A DNA stretch of 10,484 nucleotides from assembly GCA_030151885.1 (NCBI GenBank), contig JASLCG010000146.1:1-10484 (forward strand). Reading direction: 5' to 3'. Below are positions 1 to 6,088 of the stretch, in pieces; the stretch's first letter is position 1; each line of letters opens with the position of its first letter. The position numbers were made by a program, and so were the translations under genes. The notes under the pieces were generated by a model. The model did no database searches, had not been told where the DNA came from, and saw only the letters and a list, made by a program, of their open reading frames with translations. Origin of the DNA: Bacteroides sp. (lineage in GTDB: Bacteria > Bacteroidota > Bacteroidia > Bacteroidales > Bacteroidaceae).

Positions 1-389
1 CTTCAATGATAGATTTGAACAATTACTATTATGCAGTGAATGGTCAAGTAAATGATCAGTTTTATTACTTTAGAGAGCAAATAGCAGTTAAAGCAAGAAT
101 GTATCAGCAAGCCCTTGATGATATTACAGCTGCTATAAACTTAAATCCTGAGGAGCTCTTGTATTACTCTGAAAAGGCTGCTCTTAATCTAAAAGTAGGT
201 CGATATGATGAAACCCTCATTATTTTAGATGATTTATTAAATAAAGATGCTAGTTATGCAGAAGCCTATAGGTTGCAAGGAATAGCATACTCTCAACTGA
301 AAGATAAAAGAGCATGTTCTAGTTTAAAAAAAGCAGAAGAATTAGGAGATCCTTTTGCTACAGATCTAATAAAGAAAATGTGCAATTGA
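1..389 (+). CDS. Tetratricopeptide repeat protein, 3' part (5' end outside window)
   Basis: Only the C-terminal part of this gene is present. An ATG lies at position 6, but the frame stays open to the window edge and the protein begins in the middle of repeat-like helices, so I treat it as partial. Counting from that ATG there are 127 residues with about three TPR-like helical pairs, roughly residues 19-48, 53-82 and 86-115. The typical TPR spacing of small and aromatic residues is visible in 'YQQALDDITAAINLNP' and 'AEAYRLQGIAYSQL'. The end, with 'KKAEELGDPFA' and a final Cys, is common in Bacteroidetes TPR proteins. TPRs form protein-binding surfaces; the partner and role here are unknown. 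No signal peptide can be judged because the N terminus is missing. The gene converges on folC and ends just before a shared hairpin. The TPR assignment is firm; function is not assignable. Confidence 0.8.
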   Translation, partial: SMIDLNNYYYAVNGQVNDQFYYFREQIAVKARMYQQALDDITAAINLNPEELLYYSEKAALNLKVGRYDETLIILDDLLNKDASYAEAYRLQGIAYSQLKDKRACSSLKKAEELGDPFATDLIKKMCN

Positions 390-392
390 TAT

Positions 393-437
393 AAAAAAGC
401 AAACGCTTAGATTTAGTTTCTAAGCGTTTGCTTTTTT
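393..437. terminator. Bidirectional rho-independent terminator between the TPR gene and folC
   Basis: A perfect 18-bp inverted repeat has arms at 393-410 and 420-437 around a 9-nt loop. The GC-containing core is AGCAAACGCTTAG. A-tracts on the left arm and T-tracts on the right arm give a U-run in the transcript of either strand, so it can serve both convergent genes. The folC stop codon (437-439) begins on the last base of the right arm. Confidence 0.88.
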
Positions 438-1735
438 TATTTAATACTTGACCATGTTGTGAGTAAATCAGCTACAATAAAGCTGCTTCCGCCAATGAAA
501 ATCAAATCGTCTTGATTTGCATCGCTTAAAGCTTTGGTTGTAGCCTCTTTCACATCTTTAAAAGCATTTCCAGCAAGATTAAATTTACTAGCTAGTTGTT
601 TAATTTCAGTAGCAGGAAGAGCTCTATCTACTGATGCTTTTGTAAAATAGTAAATAGCCTCTTTTGGTAGTAGAGCCAATACTCCATTAATATCTTTATC
701 ATTTACCATTCCTAATACAATTCTGAGCTTATTGTACTTCTGCTGTTTTAGTTGATCTGCAATTTGAGCAATACCAGCTACATTATGTCCTGTGTCACAA
801 ATAACTGTAGGCTCACTTTGTAAGCATTGCCAACGTCCCATTAATCCGGTCAATTCATTGACTTTTTTAAATCCCTCTACAATATTTGTAGTATTAATAT
901 TGTAACCTTTATCTTTCAATATTTTACAAGCTATAAGTATTGAGTTTGTATTAAAAATCTGACATTCTCCAGCTAGCTCTCCTTCGAAAATACCTAATTC
1001 TTTAGTAACATAATTCCACTTGTTGTTTTGAAGGCTAGACTGATCGAAGTCAACTTCAGGAGCATCTTGTGCAAATATAATAGGTGCATCTTGTTCAGAT
1101 GCTTTACTAGCAAACACAGGCTTGGTCTCTGCTACATACTCGCCTATAATAATAGGAGTTTTAGACTTTATTATTCCTGCTTTTTCTACTGCAATCTTTG
1201 ATAGTGTATCTCCTAAAAACTGATTATGGTCGTTGCTAATATTTGTAATGATAGAAAATTCAGGTTTAATAATATTAGTACAATCTAATCTACCGCCCAA
1301 TCCGACCTCTATTATAGCTATATCTACTTTTTGTTTCGAAAAATAATCAAAAGCCATTGCAGTTGTTAGCTCGAAAAAAGAGGGATGTAAAGGCTCAAAA
1401 AAACTTTTATGCTCAGAAACAAAGTCAACAACGAAATTTTTATCAATGCATATACCATTAATACGAATTCGCTCGGTAAAGTCTATTAAATGGGGCGAAG
1501 TATATAATCCGACTCTATATCCAGCAGATTGTAATATTGCAGCTAGAGTGTGCGATGTAGAGCCTTTACCATTCGTTCCACCTACGTGGATGGTTTTAAA
1601 GTTATGATGTGGATGGTTAAGATAATCGTCCAGTTGATGGGTGTTTTCTAGCCCTTCTTTATAGGCACTGCTACCTACTTTTTGGAACATGGGTACACTA
1701 TTATATAGATACTCAAGGGTTTGTTCGTAATTCAT
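437..1735 (-). CDS. folC: Dihydrofolate synthase / folylpolyglutamate synthase
   Basis: This cytoplasmic ATP-dependent ligase (Mur ligase superfamily) joins glutamate to dihydropteroate and extends the polyglutamate tail of folates. The 432-residue length is normal for FolC. In order, the protein shows the P-loop GGTNGKGST (residues 52-60), the substrate-loop signature TSPHL (79-83) with ERIRING (88-94), EVGLGGRLD (143-151), the metal-site segment SNDHNQFLG (167-175), and EKAGI (184-188), whose Lys185 matches the carbamylated lysine of the family. DTGHN (314-318) is the C-terminal domain motif, followed by GMVNDKD (342-348) and GSSFIVAD (416-423). The ATG start leaves the usual short N-terminal helix 'YEQTLEYLYNSVPMF'. 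The gene is monocistronic, convergent with the TPR gene and divergent from the PhoH gene. I cannot tell whether it is bifunctional or mainly one activity; a single FolC in Bacteroidetes usually does both. Confidence 0.96.
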   Translation of the reverse strand: MNYEQTLEYLYNSVPMFQKVGSSAYKEGLENTHQLDDYLNHPHHNFKTIHVGGTNGKGSTSHTLAAILQSAGYRVGLYTSPHLIDFTERIRINGICIDKNFVVDFVSEHKSFFEPLHPSFFELTTAMAFDYFSKQKVDIAIIEVGLGGRLDCTNIIKPEFSIITNISNDHNQFLGDTLSKIAVEKAGIIKSKTPIIIGEYVAETKPVFASKASEQDAPIIFAQDAPEVDFDQSSLQNNKWNYVTKELGIFEGELAGECQIFNTNSILIACKILKDKGYNINTTNIVEGFKKVNELTGLMGRWQCLQSEPTVICDTGHNVAGIAQIADQLKQQKYNKLRIVLGMVNDKDINGVLALLPKEAIYYFTKASVDRALPATEIKQLASKFNLAGNAFKDVKEATTKALSDANQDDLIFIGGSSFIVADLLTTWSSIK

Positions 1736-1835
1736 AATGTAAAAGTGTTTTATTGGTGATAGCTTTTCTGTTTAATTAACTATCTTACAATAAGTATTAA
1801 CTTGAATAAAAAGTTTCTAACTTAAATTCTAATTG

Positions 1836-1843
1836 CAAATATG
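1836..1843 (-). promoter_or_regulatory. Tentative -7 box for folC
   Basis: On the minus strand CATATTTG matches the Bacteroidetes -7 consensus TAnnTTTG except for its first base. It would give a 5' leader of about 95 nt before folC. No TTTG lies at the expected -33 distance, so this is a weak call. I found no convincing plus-strand box for the PhoH gene in the same 128-bp gap. Confidence 0.22.
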
Positions 1844-1863
1844 AACAATAAAACTGAAAGGCT

Positions 1864-3189
1864 ATGGGAACTAAGAAGAATTTTATTTTAGATACAAATG
1901 TAATTTTACACGATTACAAATGTCTTACTAGTTTTGAAGAAAATGATATTTACTTACCAATCGTGGTACTTGAAGAGCTAGATAAGTTTAAAAAAGGCAA
2001 TGAGCAAATTAATTACAATGCTCGTGCTTTTATCAGAAATTTAGATGAGATATCTGATGATGATTTATTTACAAATGGTGTTAGCTTAGGTTTAAATCTA
2101 GGTAAGCTATTTATTGTTGTAAATAATAAAAGAAGTGAGAGAGTGTCTCAGTGTTTTATCGAAAAGCGCTCGGATAACATGATATTGGCTACAACAGATT
2201 ATGTTGCGCAAAAGCATCCTACAATCAAAACAATTTTAGTGAGCAAAGATGTTAACTTAAGGATGAAGGCAAAGGCAATTGGACTAGTAGCTCAAGATTA
2301 TAAGAATGAGAAAGTAGACAATATTGACAAGTTTGAAAGAGCACATCAAGACTTCTTTATCGGAGATCCTGATATAATTGATAGAATTTATTCTGGAAAA
2401 GAGAAAGTATCAATATCTGAATTGAAATTAGATCATGTTTTTCTACCTAATGAGTGTTTTGTTCTTAAAAGTAGTAAAAACACTGTACTGGCAAGATACA
2501 ACCCATTTAATGAGTCGATAGAAAGAGTTAAGAAAACAAAGAATTATGGAATAGAACCAAGAAATGCAGAGCAAAGTTTTGCCTTTGAAGTATTGAACGA
2601 TATCAATATAAAACTTGTGGCTATTACTGGAAAAGCGGGTACTGGGAAGACTCTTTTGGCATTAGCTTCGGCATTAAGACAAAAATCGGAGTATAGGCAA
2701 ATTCTACTAGCTCGTCCAATAGTTGCATTGTCAAATCAAGATTTAGGTTTTTTACCAGGAGATGCCAAAGATAAAATATCTCCTTATATGCAACCACTAT
2801 TTGATAATTTGAATGTAATAAAACATCAATTTGAGGGTGGTTCTAGTGATAGTAAAAAAATAGAAGAGATGCTTAAAAGTAATGAACTTACTATAGAGGC
2901 TTTAGCATACATACGTGGAAGAAGTTTAAGCGATATGTATTGCATTATTGATGAGGCACAAAACCTGACTCCACATGAAGTAAAAACTATAATTACTAGG
3001 GCAGGGGAAAATACTAAAATGATATTTACGGGAGATATACAACAAATAGACCACCCTTATTTAGATTCGTCATCAAATGGCTTAGCATATTTAATTGAAA
3101 AAATGAAAGAGCAAAAGTTATTTGCACACATCAATCTTATTAAGGGTGAGCGAAGTGAGTTAAGTGAATTAGCTAGTAATTTATTGTAA
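1864..3189 (+). CDS. PIN domain - PhoH-family ATPase fusion protein
   Basis: The 441-residue protein fuses an N-terminal PIN nuclease domain (about 5-145) to a C-terminal PhoH ATPase domain (about 230-441), the architecture of PhoH2/YlaK-type proteins. PIN acidic residues are visible as Asp10 in 'LDTNV', Glu37/Glu38 in 'VVLEELDKFK', Asp104 in 'SDNMIL' and Asp129 in 'SKDVNLRMKA'. The ATPase part has a Walker A GKAGTGKT (256-263), the 'LARPIVAL' and 'GFLPGD' segments typical of PhoH (282-300), a Walker B IIDEAQN (361-367) and the sensor-like TGD (389-391), ending in the 'GERSELSELA' element. In characterised relatives this pairing couples an RNA helicase-like ATPase with ribonuclease activity; activity here is inferred from motifs. 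The ATG at 1864 starts just before the first PIN strand. The upstream neighbour is divergent folC and there is no small antitoxin-like gene next to it. The domain call is certain; the biological role is not. Confidence 0.93.
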   Translation: MGTKKNFILDTNVILHDYKCLTSFEENDIYLPIVVLEELDKFKKGNEQINYNARAFIRNLDEISDDDLFTNGVSLGLNLGKLFIVVNNKRSERVSQCFIEKRSDNMILATTDYVAQKHPTIKTILVSKDVNLRMKAKAIGLVAQDYKNEKVDNIDKFERAHQDFFIGDPDIIDRIYSGKEKVSISELKLDHVFLPNECFVLKSSKNTVLARYNPFNESIERVKKTKNYGIEPRNAEQSFAFEVLNDINIKLVAITGKAGTGKTLLALASALRQKSEYRQILLARPIVALSNQDLGFLPGDAKDKISPYMQPLFDNLNVIKHQFEGGSSDSKKIEEMLKSNELTIEALAYIRGRSLSDMYCIIDEAQNLTPHEVKTIITRAGENTKMIFTGDIQQIDHPYLDSSSNGLAYLIEKMKEQKLFAHINLIKGERSELSELASNLL

Positions 3190-3221
3190 GAACAAGTAGA
3201 AAGTAAATCTAAGTATTTGAG

Positions 3222-3252
3222 AAATAGTTTTTACAATAGTAAAAACTATTTT
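3222..3252 (+). terminator. Hairpin terminator after the PIN-PhoH gene
   Basis: A perfect 13-bp inverted repeat (3222-3234 and 3239-3251) with a 4-nt loop AATA lies 32 bp past the stop codon and ends in TTTT. The stem is AT-rich, so it is weaker than the other hairpins in the window, but placement and shape fit intrinsic termination. Confidence 0.6.
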
Positions 3253-3278
3253 ATCGTAACTACTTCTTAAAAAATATT

Positions 3279-3286
3279 TATATTTG
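3279..3286 (+). promoter_or_regulatory. Bacteroidetes -7 box for the capD-like gene
   Basis: TATATTTG is an exact match to TAnnTTTG, 22 bp before the GTG start. Transcription would begin near 3292 with a leader of only about 15-20 nt. A clear TTTG at -33 is missing, although the region upstream is T-rich. Confidence 0.5.
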
Positions 3287-3308
3287 TATTTAGATAAAAT
3301 TTAATAAA

Positions 3309-5252
3309 GTGGAGACTAATTTTTTTAAGCGTTACTTATCGGCTCGTGTATTGCCTATATGGATTATTCTATTTTTAGATTCAGCAATACTTGTAGCATC
3401 AGTTATTATAGGGTTTGTATTGAGATACAGTGTACCTTATCTATTATCCAATAGTGTTTATGTTGCAAAAACAATAGGACTAGTATTATTATTTAATATT
3501 GTTCTTTTTCGGATCTTTAGAACATATTCCAATGTTCTTAGGTTCTCGTCTTTTGTAGATATTGTCAGGCTTTGTCTTGCTGTAACATTAGGATATGGAT
3601 CGGTTATTATTGTAGAATACATTATGAGAATAGGTTTTGATATAAGCTATTTTCAGACAAGTGTACTTCTTATCGCCTATGCAATAAGTTGTTTTACTAT
3701 GATATCTATGCGTGTAGTTATTAAAACGGTGTTTGAAGTGATATCTCGTCATAGAAATGGCGGAGAAAATGTCTTCATTTATGGCGCTAAGGAAGCTGGA
3801 GTAAATATAGCGAAATCTATTCGCATAGGTATGAAAGAAGACTTTAGGGTAAGAGGTTTTATTGCAGATGAGCCAGAATTAGTTGATAAAGTTATAATGG
3901 GTGTTAATGTTTATCCTAATGATGATACACTATTATCTACTCTTATAGAGAAGGAAGTAACAAGTATTATTGTATCTCCTGCTAAATTAAATAAACTCCA
4001 GGATCTTAACTTAACAGACTTCTTACTAGATAATAACATCAGATTATTAACAGCTCCTCCAATTTCCGAGTGGAATGAAAACACATTATCGACTTCTGAA
4101 ATTAAAGAAATTCAGATTGAAGATTTGCTTCAAAGAGATCCTATACAGGTAGACTTGAAGAAGATAGCTTCTCACTTAGAGGGTAAAAGAGTAATGATTA
4201 CAGGTGCTGCTGGTTCTATTGGTAGTGAAATAATGAGACAGGTAGTGCAATTCAATCCTTTCAACTTAATATTAATAGACCAAGCCGAAACACCTTTACA
4301 TGATGTTAGGTTAGAGTTACAAGATAAATGCAGGAATGTTGAGGCTGTTACTATTGTGGCAGATGTAACAAATACAAGTCGTATGGAGGCCATTTTTAAA
4401 CAATATAAACCTCAATATATATTTCATGCGGCAGCTTACAAACATGTACCAATGATGGAAGATAATGTGTCTGAGTCAATTCAGGTTAATGTGCATGGAA
4501 CTAAAATTGTTGCAGATTTGGCTGTTAAGTATAATGCAGAAAAATTTGTAATGATTTCTACTGATAAAGCTGTTAATCCGTCTAATGTAATGGGATGCTC
4601 GAAAAGAATTGCCGAAATATATGTACAATCACTGGCTAGAATGTTGGATAAAACGGGCAAGAAAAAAACAAACTTTATTACAACTAGATTTGGTAATGTA
4701 TTGGGGTCTAATGGCTCTGTAATACCAAGATTTAAAGAGCAAATAAGAAAGGGTGGACCTGTAACAGTAACACACAAAGACATTATACGTTATTTTATGA
4801 CTATACCCGAGGCATGTAGATTAGTACTGGAAGCAGGTAGTATGGGTACTGGTGGCGAAATATTTATTTTTGATATGGGCCAGCCTGTTAAAATATACGA
4901 TTTAGCTAAGCGTATGATTAATCTATCTGGATGTGCTAATAAAGTTAAAATAACTTTTACGGGCTTACGACATGGTGAAAAACTGTATGAAGAGCTATTA
5001 AATGTAAAGGAATTAACAAAGCCTACTTATCATGAGAAGATTATGATTGCAAATGTGAGGGAGTATGACTATGAAGAGGTTGATAGAAATTTAGAAGAGC
5101 TTTATCAATTAAGCTTTACATACGACCCAATGTTAATAGTTAAGAAAATGAAAGAGTTAGTGCCCGAGTTTATTAGTAAAAACTCTCTATTCGACTCTTT
5201 AGATGACTCTTCAGAAACAGATGTCAAAAAAGAACTAGAAGAAATACATTAA
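3309..5252 (+). CDS. Membrane-bound nucleoside-diphosphate-sugar 4,6-dehydratase (CapD/WbpM/PglF type)
   Basis: The 647-residue inner-membrane enzyme probably dehydrates UDP-GlcNAc (4,6-dehydratase), the first step towards rare amino sugars in capsule, O-antigen or glycoprotein glycans. Four hydrophobic helices lie at about 15-39, 54-70, 85-105 and 115-138. A first nucleotide-binding-like domain starts at 'VFIYGAKEAG' (155-164). The catalytic extended SDR domain starts with the NAD-binding GAAGSIG (299-305) and continues through HAAAYKHVP (373-381), STDKAVNP (417-424), RFGNVLGSNGSV (460-471) and RHGEKLYEEL (554-563). The usual YxxxK is MGCSK (428-432), the Tyr-to-Met change typical of long WbpM-like dehydratases. 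The start is GTG: an in-frame stop at 3291-3293 excludes an earlier start, and the first in-frame Met codon lies far inside the membrane domain. No glycosyltransferase genes adjoin it. Exact sugar substrate is inferred from family. Confidence 0.93.
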   Translation: METNFFKRYLSARVLPIWIILFLDSAILVASVIIGFVLRYSVPYLLSNSVYVAKTIGLVLLFNIVLFRIFRTYSNVLRFSSFVDIVRLCLAVTLGYGSVIIVEYIMRIGFDISYFQTSVLLIAYAISCFTMISMRVVIKTVFEVISRHRNGGENVFIYGAKEAGVNIAKSIRIGMKEDFRVRGFIADEPELVDKVIMGVNVYPNDDTLLSTLIEKEVTSIIVSPAKLNKLQDLNLTDFLLDNNIRLLTAPPISEWNENTLSTSEIKEIQIEDLLQRDPIQVDLKKIASHLEGKRVMITGAAGSIGSEIMRQVVQFNPFNLILIDQAETPLHDVRLELQDKCRNVEAVTIVADVTNTSRMEAIFKQYKPQYIFHAAAYKHVPMMEDNVSESIQVNVHGTKIVADLAVKYNAEKFVMISTDKAVNPSNVMGCSKRIAEIYVQSLARMLDKTGKKKTNFITTRFGNVLGSNGSVIPRFKEQIRKGGPVTVTHKDIIRYFMTIPEACRLVLEAGSMGTGGEIFIFDMGQPVKIYDLAKRMINLSGCANKVKITFTGLRHGEKLYEELLNVKELTKPTYHEKIMIANVREYDYEEVDRNLEELYQLSFTYDPMLIVKKMKELVPEFISKNSLFDSLDDSSETDVKKELEEIH

Positions 5253-5260
5253 GTATTCGT

Positions 5261-5300
5261 ATTAAAAAAGGCTTCAATTATAATTGAAGCCTTTTTTAAT
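5261..5300. terminator. Bidirectional terminator formed by a perfect 40-bp palindrome
   Basis: Positions 5261-5280 and 5281-5300 are exact reverse complements with no spacer, giving a 20-bp palindrome arm with an A-tract on one side and a T-tract on the other and the core AGGCTTCAATT. It begins 9 bp after the capD-like stop codon, and its last base is the first base of the stop codon of the convergent membrane-protein gene. It fills almost the whole gap. Confidence 0.88.
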
Positions 5301-5641
5301 TATTTATCTTGTTTTTCGATAGTTGGAATTCTAAAAGCAGTATATAAATATATTACTGCAGCTATTGTGGTAAGTACTATCCACTCATTACCTGTAGTGT
5401 ATAGCATACAAGCTCCGGAGGCTACTATGAAAAGGCCAGCAAAAGTTTGTTTTCTATATAAGCGTTTAACCGTTTGATTACTTCCTGTATAAGGAGAATT
5501 GATTTGTGCTAAAGCAATACAAGTTCCACCTATGGTAACAAAATATGGAGCTAGTTCCCAGTTTATAGCTTTTGCTATATAGCCAATAAAAACACCAATA
5601 GCACCTATTATAAATAGTATAGATATAATTTTATTCTTCAT
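5300..5641 (-). CDS. Small four-helix membrane protein of unknown function, coupled to divIC
   Basis: I do not recognise this 113-residue protein as a named family. It is very hydrophobic, with four likely membrane helices at about 4-24, 31-47, 66-82 and 86-104, and a polar loop 'NSPYTGSNQTVKRLYRKQ' between the second and third. Short charged ends point to an integral inner-membrane protein with both ends on the same side. No catalytic motif is visible. Its ATG overlaps the divIC stop codon by one base (TAATG), so it is probably translated by coupling from the divIC mRNA. The association suggests a link with the division or envelope machinery, but that is inference from context only. The gene ends at the shared palindrome with the capD-like gene. 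Base composition resembles the neighbours and nothing suggests recent transfer. It is almost certainly a real gene given the tight junctions at both ends. Confidence 0.85.
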   Translation of the reverse strand: MKNKIISILFIIGAIGVFIGYIAKAINWELAPYFVTIGGTCIALAQINSPYTGSNQTVKRLYRKQTFAGLFIVASGACMLYTTGNEWIVLTTIAAVIYLYTAFRIPTIEKQDK

Positions 5642-5928
5642 TAATCTTCAAAAATATATACAACTTCATCTTCTGTACACATAAAGTATTTTTCTCTAGC
5701 TACTTTATCTATTTTATTAGGATCGGCTTTAAGTTCTTTTAAAAGCTGATCGGCTTCTTTGTACTCTTGATCGTATTTTTTTATATCCTTTTTAAGCTCT
5801 TGTATCTCCATTCGATATTTAATACGTGTAGTAATACTATTTGTATCAAAAAAGAAGAGATGAATAAAAAACAACGAAACAAGTCCTATATAAATACGTT
5901 TAAGTTTTGGTAGTTTGAATTTACTCAT
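5641..5928 (-). CDS. divIC: Septum formation initiator family protein (DivIC/FtsB-like)
   Basis: The 95-residue bitopic membrane protein has the classic FtsB/DivIC layout: a short basic cytoplasmic N terminus (1-11), one membrane helix (about 12-28), a charged coiled coil (about 35-69, rich in Lys, Glu and Leu), and a C-terminal module 'KIDKVAREKYFMCTEDEVVYIF' (72-93) that matches the family end in pattern. In studied bacteria these proteins form a complex with FtsL and FtsQ/DivIB-type proteins at the septum and help control septal peptidoglycan synthesis. It is the first gene of a two-gene unit with the small membrane protein downstream. A clear -7 box precedes it, and it is divergent from dnaX. 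DivIC and FtsB are hard to tell apart by sequence, so the symbol is a family-level label. Confidence 0.88.
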   Translation of the reverse strand: MSKFKLPKLKRIYIGLVSLFFIHLFFFDTNSITTRIKYRMEIQELKKDIKKYDQEYKEADQLLKELKADPNKIDKVAREKYFMCTEDEVVYIFED

Positions 5929-5968
5929 ACAATAACACTTTTAAGGAAATAGTTAATAACTATTATTG

Positions 5969-5976
5969 CAAAGATA
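5969..5976 (-). promoter_or_regulatory. Bacteroidetes -7 box for the divIC unit
   Basis: On the minus strand TATCTTTG is an exact TAnnTTTG match, predicting a start near 5962 and a leader of about 34 nt. No exact TTTG occurs at the -33 position. A 7-bp inverted repeat (5948-5954 and 5958-5964) lies right at the predicted transcription start. Confidence 0.55.
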
Positions 5977-6050
5977 GAATTTATATGTTAGAAATACTTA
6001 TCCCATTTGTAAAACTTGAAAATAACTCCTCAAAGCTCTCGCAATTTTTG

Positions 6051-6058
6051 TACATTTG
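6051..6058 (+). promoter_or_regulatory. Bacteroidetes -7 box for dnaX
   Basis: TACATTTG is an exact TAnnTTTG match 30 bp before the dnaX ATG and predicts a leader of about 24 nt. The leader contains AAAAGGAA, a possible but distant ribosome-binding purine run. No exact -33 TTTG is present at the usual spacing. Confidence 0.55.
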
Positions 6059-6088
6059 TAGTTCATACAAAAGGAATATTATCCCATT

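Noticed and set aside
4172..4783. Two open frames of 73 and 100 codons on the minus strand inside the capD-like gene
   Set aside because: They lie opposite strongly conserved dehydratase motifs, have no promoter or family resemblance, and are explained as shadows of the coding strand.
5261..5300. Perfect palindrome considered as an attachment site or a mobile repeat
   Set aside because: It sits exactly between two convergent stop codons with A- and T-tracts on its flanks, no second copy was seen in the window, and no integrase or transposase is present.
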